Source of the DNA: Rhodanobacter sp. PCA2
Lineage (GTDB): Bacteria; Pseudomonadota; Gammaproteobacteria; Xanthomonadales; Rhodanobacteraceae
NCBI RefSeq assembly: GCF_013620825.1
Contig: NZ_NJIC01000021.1
Coordinates: forward strand, 19,729 to 66,948
Direction: 5' to 3'
DNA: 47,220 nt
Under the pieces are notes generated by a model, which was not told where the DNA came from, made no database searches, and saw only the letters and a list, made by a program, of their open reading frames with translations. Below, in pieces: positions 16,430-24,994 of this stretch. The position numbers and the translations under genes are program-made. Position 1 is the first letter of the stretch, and the number at the start of each line of letters is the position of its first letter.

Positions 16430-18207
16430 GCAGCGGCAAGACCGCGATCTGGGACGCCCACACCTGGGCCGTCTACAAGCGGTTGCTGGGTTACACCAGG
16501 CGCTACTGGGCGGTGGGCCTGGTTTCGCTGGTCGGCATGATCCTGGATGGCGGCGGGCTGGCGGCGTTCACCAAGCTGCTGAAGCCGATGATCGACAACC
16601 TGTTCGTGGACAAGGACCCGTACCTGATCTTCTGGATGCCGATCTGGATCGTCGCGATATTCTTCCTGCGTTCCATCGGAACCTTCGTCAGCAACTACGG
16701 CGTGACCTACATCGGCAGGCACGTGGTGCAGGCGATCCAGCGCGACGTGTTCGCCTCCTATTTGCGCCTCCCGGCCGCGTTTTTCGGGCGGGAGCCCTCG
16801 GGCCAGCAGATCTCGCGCATCACCTACACCAGCGAGCAGGTGGCTTCCGCCGCCAGCGACGCGGCGAAGATCGGCATCACCGACGGGCTCACCGTGATCT
16901 TCATGCTGTACGTGATGCTGAGCACCAGCCCGTACCTCACGCTGTCGCTTCTGGTCATGGTGCCGGCGATCGCCATGGTCGCCACCGTGGTGAGCCGCCG
17001 TTACCGGCAGATCAGCCGGCGCATCCAGGGCACCATGGGTTCGGTCACCGGCACCGTGGAAGAGGCGGTGGGCGCAAGCCGCGAAGTGCGCATCTACGGC
17101 GGCCAGGCCCACGAGGCCGGGCGCTTTGCCGAGGTGACCACGCACACGCGGCGCCTGAACCTGAAGATCGCGGCCACCAACGCCGCCTCCAGCTCCACCG
17201 TGCAGCTCGTGGCGGCCTTTGCGCTCGCTGCCCTGGTGTATCTGGGCACCCGGCCGGAGGTGCTGAACGATGCGATGACGCCGGGCACCTTTTTCCAGGT
17301 GCTCACCGCGATGGGCACCATGCTGCCCTCGCTGAAGCGGCTTACGAACGTGCAGGCGAACATCCAGCGCGGCATGTCGGCGGCTGAAGACCTGTTCGAG
17401 ATCATCGACCTTCCGACCGAGGTCGACCGCGGCACCCGCGAACTGGCGCGCACGAAGGGCGACCTGCATTTCGAGGACGTGCAACTGGTCTATCCGCGCA
17501 ACGATTTCCCCGCTCTGCGCGGCGTGGACCTGTATTGCGCGCCGGGCACCGTGACAGCGCTGGTCGGGCGTTCGGGCAGCGGCAAGAGCAGCCTGGTCAG
17601 CCTGCTGCCGCGCTTCAACGAACCCAGCGGCGGCCGCATCGTGCTGGACGGCGAGAACTACGAGGACTACACCCTGGCCTCGCTGCGCCGGCAGATCGCC
17701 TGGGTGGGGCAGAGCGTGGTGCTGTTCGACGACACCGTGGCCAACAACATCGCCTACGGCGAACTGGCCGGCGCCAGCGAGGCCGAAATCGTGGCCGCCG
17801 CAGAGGCGGCGAACGCGATGGAGTTCATCGCGCGCCTGCCCAAGGGCATCCACAGCCACATCGGCGAAGGCGGCAACCAGCTTTCCGGCGGCCAGCGCCA
17901 GCGCATCGCGATCGCCCGCGCCATCCTCAAGAACGCGCCGATCCTGGTGCTGGACGAGGCGACCAGCGCGCTGGACACCGAATCGGAGCGGCTGATCCAG
18001 CAGGCGCTGCAGCAGCTGATGCGCGACCGCACCACCCTGGTGATCGCGCATCGGCTGTCCACCATCGAGGGCGCCGATCAGATCGCCGTGATGGAGCAGG
18101 GTCGCATCGTGGAGCGCGGCACCCACGCCGAGCTGCTGGCGCTGGGCGGCCATTACGCCGCGCTGCACCGCATGCAGTTCCACGACGCGAACCTCGGCAG
18201 CGACTGA
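16426..18207 (+). CDS. msbA: Lipid A export ABC transporter MsbA
   Basis: A 593-residue half-transporter that flips lipid A-core across the inner membrane. Six transmembrane helices fill the first 330 residues (including the family stretch FVSNYGVTYIGRHVVQAIQRD). The nucleotide-binding domain has Walker A GRSGSGKSS (about 380), Q-loop WVGQSVVLFDD, signature LSGGQRQR (about 486), Walker B ILVLDEATSALD and the H-loop IAHRLST. The pairing with lpxK ten bases downstream is the classic msbA-lpxK unit. Confidence 0.96.
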   Translation: MSSGKTAIWDAHTWAVYKRLLGYTRRYWAVGLVSLVGMILDGGGLAAFTKLLKPMIDNLFVDKDPYLIFWMPIWIVAIFFLRSIGTFVSNYGVTYIGRHVVQAIQRDVFASYLRLPAAFFGREPSGQQISRITYTSEQVASAASDAAKIGITDGLTVIFMLYVMLSTSPYLTLSLLVMVPAIAMVATVVSRRYRQISRRIQGTMGSVTGTVEEAVGASREVRIYGGQAHEAGRFAEVTTHTRRLNLKIAATNAASSSTVQLVAAFALAALVYLGTRPEVLNDAMTPGTFFQVLTAMGTMLPSLKRLTNVQANIQRGMSAAEDLFEIIDLPTEVDRGTRELARTKGDLHFEDVQLVYPRNDFPALRGVDLYCAPGTVTALVGRSGSGKSSLVSLLPRFNEPSGGRIVLDGENYEDYTLASLRRQIAWVGQSVVLFDDTVANNIAYGELAGASEAEIVAAAEAANAMEFIARLPKGIHSHIGEGGNQLSGGQRQRIAIARAILKNAPILVLDEATSALDTESERLIQQALQQLMRDRTTLVIAHRLSTIEGADQIAVMEQGRIVERGTHAELLALGGHYAALHRMQFHDANLGSD

Positions 18208-18217
18208 GAGTCGGCCC

Positions 18218-19201
18218 ATGGCGCTCGCGGACGACCTCGTCGAAGCGTGGTACGGCAAGCGCCCCTGCCCATGGTGGACGCGGCCGCTGGCCGGCCTGTA
18301 CGGCGCGCTCACCGCCTTGCGCCGCGCGTTGTATCGTCTCGGCGTACTGCGACGCGTGCGCCTGCCGGTACCGGTGATCGTGATCGGCAACCTCACGGCG
18401 GGCGGCACCGGCAAGACGCCGCTCGCCATCGCGCTGGCCGCGGCGCTGCGCGAACGCGGCCTGCGCCCCGGCGTGGTCAGTCGCGGCCACGGCGGCCGGC
18501 AGCGCGAGCCGATGTTGCTGGACGCGGTCCCCGATCCCGCCGAGGTGGGCGACGAACCTTGCCTGATCCGCGCCAGCGGCGTGCCGGTGGCGGTGGGACG
18601 CGACCGTCCCGCGGCGGCGCAACGATTGGTGGCGGACGGCTGCGACGTGCTGATCGCCGACGACGGCCTGCAGCACTACCGTCTCGCCCGCGATCTGGAA
18701 ATCTGCGTGATCGACGGCGTGCGCCGCTTCGGCAACGCTCGCCTGCTGCCTGCCGGCCCGTTGCGCGAGCCGTTGCGCCGGCTGGTCCGCGTCGATCTGC
18801 GCGTGTGCAACGGCGGTACGCCGCAGCCTGGCGAATACCCCATGCATCTTGCGGGCGGCGAGGCGGCGAGCCTGGATGGCGAACACCGGCAACCCTTGTC
18901 GGCCTTTGCGGGACAACGCGTGCATGCGGTGGCGGCGATCGGCAACCCGGCGCGTTTCTTCGCCAGCCTGCGCGACGTCGGCATTGACGCGATCGAGCAT
19001 GCCTTCCCCGATCACCACGCCTTCGTCGCTTCCGATCTCGCGTTCAGCGATGAATTATCGGTGCTGATGACCGACAAGGACGCGGTGAAGTGCCGCGCGT
19101 TCGCCCAGCCGCACTGGTGGCGCGTGCCGGTGCGTGCCGAGTTGCCGACGGCGTTCTTCGATGCCGTGCTTGCGCGCGTCGGAGCCTCAGGGCGCGACTG
19201 A
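18218..19201 (+). CDS. lpxK: Tetraacyldisaccharide 4'-kinase
   Basis: Phosphorylates the 4' position of the lipid A precursor, at the inner-membrane surface. In the 327 residues are an N-terminal membrane-associated helix ([21 protein letters not shown]), the P-loop [13 protein letters not shown] (about 57-69), [25 protein letters not shown] and [10 protein letters not shown]. The 3' end overlaps the convergent hutI by 15 bases, with no room for a terminator between them. Confidence 0.96.
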   Translation: MALADDLVEAWYGKRPCPWWTRPLAGLYGALTALRRALYRLGVLRRVRLPVPVIVIGNLTAGGTGKTPLAIALAAALRERGLRPGVVSRGHGGRQREPMLLDAVPDPAEVGDEPCLIRASGVPVAVGRDRPAAAQRLVADGCDVLIADDGLQHYRLARDLEICVIDGVRRFGNARLLPAGPLREPLRRLVRVDLRVCNGGTPQPGEYPMHLAGGEAASLDGEHRQPLSAFAGQRVHAVAAIGNPARFFASLRDVGIDAIEHAFPDHHAFVASDLAFSDELSVLMTDKDAVKCRAFAQPHWWRVPVRAELPTAFFDAVLARVGASGRD

Positions 19202-20410
19202 TTCGCCCGCCACGTAGACCGTGCGGGCGAGCGGTCCGCCGATCCAGTAGCAGAGTTCGGCGGGATGCTGCGCATGCCATGCCACCAGGTCCGCACGCTG
19301 GCCGACGGCGAGCGTGCCGCGGTCGGCGAAGCCCAGAGCGCGGGCCGCGTGGGTGGTGATGCCGCGCAGCGCTTCTTCCGGCGTGAGCCGGAACAAAGTA
19401 CAGGCCATGTTCGCGGCCAGCCGCAGCGAGAGCAGGGGCGAGGTGCCGGGGTTGCAGTCGGTGGCGATGGCGATCGGCACGCCGTGTTCGCGCAGCGCAG
19501 CCACCGGCGGGAGCTGCGTTTCGCGCAACGCGTAGAACGCGCCGGGCAGCAGCACGGCCACGGTGCCGGCCTGCGCCATCGCGGCAATGCCGGTTTCGCC
19601 GAGGTGTTCCAGGTGATCGGCGGAGAGGCCGCCGAAGCTCGCCACCAGGGCGGCGCCGCCCTGGTCGGACAGTTGTTCGGCGTGCAGCTTCACCGGCAGG
19701 CCCAACTGCGTGGCGCGCTCGAACAACCTGCGCGTCTCGGCAGGCGTGAAGGCGATGCGCTCGCAGAACGCGTCCACCGCGTCGATCAGCCCTTCGGCCG
19801 CCAGCGTTGGCAACATGTCGTCGCATACGAGCGCCACGTAGTCGTCGCGGCGCTCCTTGTATTCCGGCGGCAGCGCGTGCAGGCCGAGGAAGCTGGTGCG
19901 TACGGTGATGCCCAGCTCGATGCCGATGCGCCGCGCCACGCGCAGCATGCGACGCTCGGCGTCAGGCTCCAGCCCGTAGCCGGACTTGATCTCCAGCGTG
20001 GTGACGCCATCGGCGAGCAGGGCGCGGGCGCGCGGCAGCGACTGCGCGAACAATTCATCTTCATTTGCCGCGCGGGTGGCGCGCACGCTGGACACGATGC
20101 CGCCGCCGGACTTGGCGATGTCCTCGTAGCTGGCGCCGTTGAGGCGCATGTCGAATTCGTGGGCGCGGTTGCCGCCGAACACCAGATGCGTATGGCAGTC
20201 CACCAGCCCCGGCGTGAGCAGCGCACCGCCCAGGTCCCCGGTGCGTGCGGCGACCGCATCCGGCGGCAGCTCGCGCATGGACCCCAGCCAGGCGATGCGG
20301 CCGTCGACGCAGGCCAGTGCGCCATCCTCGATCAGGCCGAACGGCGCATCGCCGGCGAAGGTCGCCAGGTTGGCGTGGGTGAGCAGCAGGTCCCAACGGG
20401 AAGCGGGCAT
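19187..20410 (-). CDS. hutI: Imidazolonepropionase
   Basis: Third step of histidine degradation: hydrolysis of 4-imidazolone-5-propanoate to N-formimino-L-glutamate. The 407-residue amidohydrolase has metal-binding [10 protein letters not shown] (His73, His75), [20 protein letters not shown], the metal His in KLHAEQLSD, and [10 protein letters not shown]. It lies 75 bases downstream of the GNAT-nitrilase gene on the same strand, suggesting one transcript. Its 3' end overlaps lpxK on the opposite strand. Confidence 0.96.
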   Translation of the reverse strand: MPASRWDLLLTHANLATFAGDAPFGLIEDGALACVDGRIAWLGSMRELPPDAVAARTGDLGGALLTPGLVDCHTHLVFGGNRAHEFDMRLNGASYEDIAKSGGGIVSSVRATRAANEDELFAQSLPRARALLADGVTTLEIKSGYGLEPDAERRMLRVARRIGIELGITVRTSFLGLHALPPEYKERRDDYVALVCDDMLPTLAAEGLIDAVDAFCERIAFTPAETRRLFERATQLGLPVKLHAEQLSDQGGAALVASFGGLSADHLEHLGETGIAAMAQAGTVAVLLPGAFYALRETQLPPVAALREHGVPIAIATDCNPGTSPLLSLRLAANMACTLFRLTPEEALRGITTHAARALGFADRGTLAVGQRADLVAWHAQHPAELCYWIGGPLARTVYVAGESVAP

Positions 20411-20485
20411 GGCGGCAGCGGCGCCTCGATGGCATGCGGTTTCGGCGGTCCGCCGATTATCGCAGAGCGCGCTGCGGCGCGGGCC

Positions 20486-22051
20486 TCAGTACGGTTTCGG
20501 CCGCCAGCGCATCTCGTACAGGTCGAAGCGGCGATCCTTGATGTTCTGCACCGCGCCGGCGTTGCGCGCGCTGGCGAGGCTCTCCAGCCGCAGGTCGGCG
20601 AACAGCACGGTCTCGCTGTTCGGCGTGGAGTCGGCGGCGATGCCGTCGCGGGCGAACGGGAAATCGCAGGGGGTGAGGATGCAGCTCTGGCCGTACTGGA
20701 TGTCGAAGTTGTTGACGCCGGGCAGGTTGCCCACGTTGCCGGACAGCACGACGTAGCACTGGTTCTCCACCGCGCGGGCCTGCGCGCAGTAGCGCACGCG
20801 CAGGTAGCCTTCGCGCACGTCGGTGCAGAACGGCACGAACAGGATCAGCGCGCCCTGGTCCGCGAGGTGCCGCGCCACTTCGGGAAACTCCGCGTCGTAG
20901 CAGATCATCACGCCGATCGGGCCGCAGTCGGTCTGCACCGTGGCGGCGCTGTCGCCGCCGGCGATGCTCCAGGTGATGCGCTCGCTGGGCGTGACGTGCA
21001 GCTTCTCGCGCTCGTGGATGGAGCCGTCGCGCAGGCATACGTAGCACACGTTGTGGATGTCGCCGTTCGGCTGCTCGGTGGGGTGCGTGCCGGCGATGAT
21101 GTTGATGTTGTAGTGCACCGCCAGCCGGCCGAACAGCTCCTTCACCTGCGCCGTGTACTGGCTGAGCCGGCGGATCACCTGGGTGGGCGGCAGCTCGGTG
21201 TTCTCGATCGACAGCAGCTGCAGCGTGATCAGCTCGGGGAACACCACGAAGTCCGCGCTGTAGTCGGCGGCGATGTCGGTGAAGTACTCGACCTGGGTGG
21301 CGAATTCCTCGAACGAGGCGATGCGCCGCTGCTGGTATTGCACCGAGGCCACGCGCACCATGTCGGGCAGCTGGCGCGGCGACGGGATGGAGGGGATGTC
21401 GGGCTGGTCCAGCAGCATGGGATTGCGCCACACCAGGTGCACGGCGTAGCCCAGCGACGGATGGTCCGACGGCACGTAGCCGCGCAGCAGGCCGATCACC
21501 TCGAAGTCGTTCGCGAGCTGGAAGCTCAGCGTGAGGTCGCGGTGCCGGCCTTCCTGCACCGCTTCCACGTAGGCTTCGGCGCTGCCGTAGCGCTGGATGT
21601 TGCGCGCCAGCCCCGGGATGCGCCCGCCGAACACGATGCCGCGCAGCTTGAGGTCCATGCACAGCCGCTTGCGCGCCAGGTACAGGCGCTGGCCGATGCG
21701 CATGCGGCGGTAGTCCGGGTGCACCACCACCTCGATGCCGTACAGCCAGTCGCCGTCCGGCTTGTGCCGCGAGGCCATGCCGCCGGCGGTGATCTGCAGC
21801 CAGGTGTGCGGCGCCAGCGCGGTGGCCTCGTCGGTGCGGAACGTGGCGCAGTAGCCCACCAGCTTGCCCTCGTACTCCATCACGAACTGGCCCTGCGGGA
21901 AGTGCGTCTGCTGGGAGCGCAGCATTTCCTCGGAGTAGCCGTTCTCGGGCGTATAGACGCGCGCGGTGAGTTCGACCAGCGCTGGCACGTCGCCAGGGGT
22001 GGCCAGCCGCAGGTGCAGTTTCGGGTTGCGTTCGCCGGGTTTCTTCACCAT
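20486..22051 (-). CDS. GNAT acetyltransferase / carbon-nitrogen hydrolase fusion
   Basis: A 521-residue two-domain protein. Residues about 11-210 are a GNAT acetyltransferase-like domain (LRLATPGDVPALVEL, acetyl-CoA-site VVVHPDYRRMRIGQRLY). Residues about 230-521 are a nitrilase-superfamily amidase with the full Glu-Lys-Cys triad: Glu273 in FPELIT, Lys350 in REKLHV and Cys384 in ICYDAEFPE. The ATG at 22051 precedes MVKKPGERN; the longer open frame upstream is antisense to hutG. The domain architecture is known in bacteria and the real substrate is undefined. The position between hutI and hutG suggests, but does not prove, an amide or deacylation step tied to histidine or glutamate metabolism. 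Confidence 0.92.
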   Translation of the reverse strand: MVKKPGERNPKLHLRLATPGDVPALVELTARVYTPENGYSEEMLRSQQTHFPQGQFVMEYEGKLVGYCATFRTDEATALAPHTWLQITAGGMASRHKPDGDWLYGIEVVVHPDYRRMRIGQRLYLARKRLCMDLKLRGIVFGGRIPGLARNIQRYGSAEAYVEAVQEGRHRDLTLSFQLANDFEVIGLLRGYVPSDHPSLGYAVHLVWRNPMLLDQPDIPSIPSPRQLPDMVRVASVQYQQRRIASFEEFATQVEYFTDIAADYSADFVVFPELITLQLLSIENTELPPTQVIRRLSQYTAQVKELFGRLAVHYNINIIAGTHPTEQPNGDIHNVCYVCLRDGSIHEREKLHVTPSERITWSIAGGDSAATVQTDCGPIGVMICYDAEFPEVARHLADQGALILFVPFCTDVREGYLRVRYCAQARAVENQCYVVLSGNVGNLPGVNNFDIQYGQSCILTPCDFPFARDGIAADSTPNSETVLFADLRLESLASARNAGAVQNIKDRRFDLYEMRWRPKPY

Positions 22052-22099
22052 CCCGTCATGTTGCGATGTCCCTGGTGAAGCGGATGCGAGTGCGCCCGT

Positions 22100-22105
22100 T
22101 ACAAT
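22100..22105 (+). promoter_or_regulatory. Possible -10 element upstream of the hutG leader ORF
   Basis: TACAAT lies 26 bases before the mini-ORF start in the divergent gap between the GNAT-nitrilase gene and hutG. No convincing -35 is present at 16-18 bases. Confidence 0.3.
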
Positions 22106-22130
22106 ATCGAGTACCTGAAAGGAGCCGTTC

Positions 22131-22178
22131 ATGAACCTGGTCATACGCCCGCGCCTTCCACGACAGGTATCGCCATGA
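22131..22178 (+). CDS. 15-codon leader ORF overlapping the hutG start
   Basis: MNLVIRPRLPRQVSP follows one of the best ribosome binding sites nearby (AAAGGAG, six bases before the ATG). Its TGA overlaps the hutG ATG as ATGA, the arrangement used for translational coupling; hutG itself has no good ribosome binding site. The peptide has no His codons, so a classical histidine attenuator is unlikely. It may be a coupling leader, or hutG may be mis-started. Expression is not shown. Confidence 0.4.
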   Translation: MNLVIRPRLPRQVSP

Positions 22179-23149
22179 GCGCCGCCGTGAGCGGCTGGAG
22201 TGGCCGCGTCGACCTGCCGGAAGGCCCCGCCACGCGGCGCTGGCACCAGTGGGTGCGCGAGCCCGCGACGGGCGCCGCGCCAGGCGTGGCGGTGCTGGGT
22301 TTCGCCAGCGACGAGGGTGTGCGCCGCAACGGTGGCCGGGTGGGCGCGGCGGAAGGCCCCGCCGCCCTGCGCGCGATGCTGTCCAACCTGCCGCTGCTGG
22401 ACGACACGCCGCTGTACGACGCCGGCACCGTCGACGTGGCTGACGGCGACCTCGAAGGCGCGCAGCGGCGCTACGCCGAGCGGCTCGCCGCGCTGCTCGA
22501 CGCCGGCCATCTGCCGGTGGGCCTGGGCGGCGGCCACGAGATCGCGTTCGCCACGTATCAGGGGCTGGCGCGGCACCTGGGCGAGCGTCGCCCGCGCGTG
22601 GCCATCGTCAACCTGGACGCGCACTTCGACCTGCGCAAGCAGGAGCGCGGCAGCTCCGGCACGCCGTTCCTGCAGGCGATCGAACACGCGGCGGCGCTGG
22701 GCCTGCCGCTGGACTACTGCGTCTACGGCATCAGCGCCTCGGCGAACACGCGCGTGCTGTTCGACACCGCGAACGAGCTGGGCGTGCACCACGTGCGCGA
22801 CGATCAACTCGGCGCGCTGGATCTGCCCGCGCGCATCGCGGAGTTGCAGGCGAAGCTGGCGGGCGTCGATGTCGTCTACCTCACGATCTGCCTGGACGTG
22901 TTGCCGCACGCGGTGGCGCCTGGCGTCAGCGCGCCCGGCGCGCGCGGCCTGCCGCTGGAGGTGGTCGAGCCGCTGCTCGACGCGATCGCCGCCACCGGCA
23001 AGGTGCGGTTGATGGACGTGGCCGAGCTGTCGCCGCCGTTCGACCGCGACCACGTCACCGCGCGCGTCGCCGCGCGGCTGATCCACCGCACCACGCATGC
23101 CATCGGCTGCGCCGCAGGAAATCGGGTCGGCTGCGAGTCAGCTGGATGA
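22175..23149 (+). CDS. hutG: Formimidoylglutamase (arginase/ureohydrolase family)
   Basis: A 324-residue Mn-dependent hydrolase expected to split N-formimino-L-glutamate into glutamate and formamide, the step after HutI. Metal motifs are GLGGGHEIAFATYQGL, NLDAHFDLR (D-x-H-x-D) and LTICLDVLPHAVAPGVSAPGARG, the last being the HutG-type third site. Family markers FASDEGVRRNGGRVGAAEGP and MDVAELSPPFDRD are intact. It is divergent from the GNAT-nitrilase/hutI unit. Arginase or agmatinase activity is less likely given the HutG-type motifs. Confidence 0.93.
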   Translation: MSAAVSGWSGRVDLPEGPATRRWHQWVREPATGAAPGVAVLGFASDEGVRRNGGRVGAAEGPAALRAMLSNLPLLDDTPLYDAGTVDVADGDLEGAQRRYAERLAALLDAGHLPVGLGGGHEIAFATYQGLARHLGERRPRVAIVNLDAHFDLRKQERGSSGTPFLQAIEHAAALGLPLDYCVYGISASANTRVLFDTANELGVHHVRDDQLGALDLPARIAELQAKLAGVDVVYLTICLDVLPHAVAPGVSAPGARGLPLEVVEPLLDAIAATGKVRLMDVAELSPPFDRDHVTARVAARLIHRTTHAIGCAAGNRVGCESAG

Positions 23150-23248
23150 GGGCGGGCTGAATCCGGCGCCGGGCGCTGCGCGGCGACCGTCATCCCGCCA
23201 CGGACGCCGGCGTTTCAGGCGGCACATCCCCACGAGGAGGAGTGCGCC

Positions 23249-23413
23249 ATGCGTCGTTTCCTTTCCGCCTGTCTGATCGCCGCCGCGCTGGTCGGCGGCA
23301 GCGCCATGCTCACCGGCTGCGTCGTGGTGGCGCCGCGCCCCGCCCACGTGTGGGTGCCGGGTTACTGGGCGCCCGGCCATGTCTGGGTCGAAGGCCGCTG
23401 GCGCTATCGCTGA
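23249..23413 (+). CDS. Small YXWGXW-type lipoprotein
   Basis: A 54-residue secreted lipoprotein with a signal peptide MRRFLSACLIAAALVGGSA and lipobox MLTGC (Cys about 24). Its short mature part, VWVPGYWAPGHVWVEGRWRYR, carries two aromatic W-x-P-G-Y/H-W-type repeats seen in YXWGXW/BcpO-related proteins. A strong GAGGAGGAG ribosome binding site lies about seven bases upstream. Function is unknown. It lies between hutG and the Spy-like gene and is probably transcribed alone. Confidence 0.75.
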   Translation: MRRFLSACLIAAALVGGSAMLTGCVVVAPRPAHVWVPGYWAPGHVWVEGRWRYR

Positions 23414-23598
23414 GGCCGGCGCCGGCCCGCCGCCCGTGCCCGCGCAGGAAGTCGATGAGCGCGCGCCGCTTCGACGGCGGGAGGTTGGACTGCGAACCTC
23501 GCCGCGCCGGATTTCGTATTGCCGCCCACGCTGCGTGCGAAGCTCGTTGCCGCCAGCGCGCCGGAGCCGCCATGGGGACGCTGGTCGCATTGGGGCGC

Positions 23599-23632
23599 AA
23601 AAAAGCCGCGTCGGCAGTCGCCGACGCGGCTT
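23599..23632 (-). terminator. Rho-independent terminator of the Spy-like gene
   Basis: Read on the minus strand, the stem AAGCCGCGTCGGC, a GACT loop and the complementary arm are followed by a run of T. It lies 42 bases beyond the Spy-like stop codon. Confidence 0.9.
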
Positions 23633-23673
23633 CACGTTGCGCAGGAGGAAGGAGGGCCTGCGCGGACGTTCCC

Positions 23674-24168
23674 TTACTTGCCGCTCGTGGTCGAACCGGC
23701 GGCCTTCTGCTGGGCCTTGAACTGCTGCCACTGCTGCTTGCGCTCCTGCTGCTGCGCCTTCATGGCGGCCAGCTGCGACTGCTGCGCCGGGGTCAGCACG
23801 TTGTAGATCTGCGCGCGGACATTCGCCATCTGCTGCACGCGCGCCGTGGTGGCGGCACCCTCGGCCTGGGCCAGCGCGGCGGCGGCGGCCTGGTAGCCAG
23901 GATCGGTGGGCTTCATCGCCTCGAACGCCTCGCGCTGCTGGCGCACGGCCTGGCGCTGGCCCTTGTTCTGCTCGAAGCTGCTCTGCATGATCTGCTTGAC
24001 GCTGGCCTTCTGGGCGTCGCTGAGGTTGAGCTTGTGCAGCGCCATCATGCCGTGCTCGCCGCCGCGGTGGCCCCAGCCGCCGTGCGGGCCGGGTTGCGCC
24101 GCTACGGCAGCGCTGCCCAGCGCCAGCGCCGTGCTCAGGGCCAGGCCGATGAAAAGGTTCTTGCGCAT
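23674..24168 (-). CDS. Spy/CpxP-family periplasmic LTXXQ-motif protein
   Basis: A 164-residue exported protein with signal peptide MRKNLFIGLALSTALALGSAAVAA. It is a long, highly helical, Gln/Lys/Ala-rich chain carrying LNLSDAQKASVKQIM and VLTPAQQSQLAAMKAQQQ, the two LTxxQ-like motifs of the Spy/CpxP fold. Such proteins are periplasmic chaperones and, for CpxP, inhibitors of the sensor kinase. GAGGCG precedes the start. It is divergent from the cpxRA-like operon with a CpxR box between them, so induction by envelope stress is likely. Confidence 0.87.
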   Translation of the reverse strand: MRKNLFIGLALSTALALGSAAVAAQPGPHGGWGHRGGEHGMMALHKLNLSDAQKASVKQIMQSSFEQNKGQRQAVRQQREAFEAMKPTDPGYQAAAAALAQAEGAATTARVQQMANVRAQIYNVLTPAQQSQLAAMKAQQQERKQQWQQFKAQQKAAGSTTSGK

Positions 24169-24248
24169 GGTTGTCGCCTCTTGTCGTGGGGGGATTGGAG
24201 CGTGTGTCCATTGGACGACAATCCGGCGTGTATGTTCTTTGCGGGAGC

Positions 24249-24263
24249 GTAAAGATGGGTAAA
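24249..24263 (+). promoter_or_regulatory. CpxR box between the Spy-like gene and cpxR
   Basis: GTAAA-GATGG-GTAAA is an exact match to the established CpxR recognition pattern of two GTAAA half-sites with a five-base spacer. It lies in the 136-bp divergent gap, 81 bases from the Spy-like start and 41 bases from the response-regulator start, so it could control both. Confidence 0.7.
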
Positions 24264-24304
24264 GCCCTTGGGCGCGGCGCCGCCGATCCGCTAAACAGGC
24301 CTGC

Positions 24305-24994
24305 ATGTCACGCATCCTGATCGCCGACGACGACCGCGCGCTGTGCGCCCTGCTGGCCGAGTACCTGCGGCGCGAGGGCTTTGACGTGGACGTCGCGCAC
24401 GACGGCGAGGAGGCGCTGGCGCGGCTGCACAACGCGGCGCAGCGGCCCGACCTGCTGATCCTGGACGTGATGATGCCGGGCCGCGACGGCCTGGCGACGC
24501 TGCGCGAGCTGCGCGCGAAATACCGCCTGCCGGTGATCATGCTGTCCGCGCGCGGCGAGCCGGTGGACCGCGTGGTTGGGCTGGAACTTGGAGCGGACGA
24601 CTACATCGCCAAGCCCTGCCTGCCGCGCGAATTGCTGGCGCGCATCCGCGCACAGTTGCGGCGCAACGCGCCGGGAGCGGTGGGCGGGGAAGTGCGGCTC
24701 GGCGTGCTGCGCCTGCTGCCCGGCGAGCGCCGTGCGCTGGTGGACGAACGGGAAGTCTCGCTCACCGGCGCCGAGTTCCAGTTGCTGCTGGCGCTGGCGC
24801 AACGCGCGGGCGAGCTGGTGGACAAGGCCATGCTGACCCGCCTCGCGCTGGGACGCGAGCTGGAGCGCTACGACCGCAGCATCGACGTGCACGTCAGCCG
24901 CCTGCGCCACAAGCTCGCGGAGGCCTCCGCGCAGGCGCCGCGCATCGACGCGGTGCGCGGCGCCGGCTACGTGCTGGTGGCGACCGCGCCATGA
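24305..24994 (+). CDS. cpxR: OmpR/CpxR-type response regulator
   Basis: A 229-residue regulator. The receiver domain has the acidic pair in IADDD, phospho-acceptor Asp54 in LILDVMMPG and Lys103 in YIAKP. The winged-helix output domain contains LTGAEFQLLLALAQRAGELVDK and DVHVSRLRHKL...VRGAGYVL. The neighbouring CpxR box, the CpxP/Spy-like divergent gene and the four-base overlap with the kinase argue for CpxR rather than another OmpR-family member. The symbol rests on context. Confidence 0.9.
   Translation: MSRILIADDDRALCALLAEYLRREGFDVDVAHDGEEALARLHNAAQRPDLLILDVMMPGRDGLATLRELRAKYRLPVIMLSARGEPVDRVVGLELGADDYIAKPCLPRELLARIRAQLRRNAPGAVGGEVRLGVLRLLPGERRALVDEREVSLTGAEFQLLLALAQRAGELVDKAMLTRLALGRELERYDRSIDVHVSRLRHKLAEASAQAPRIDAVRGAGYVLVATAP

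Noticed and set aside
16207-18429. 740-codon minus-strand frame across exbD, msbA and lpxK
   Set aside because: Antisense shadow of three coupled, well-supported genes.
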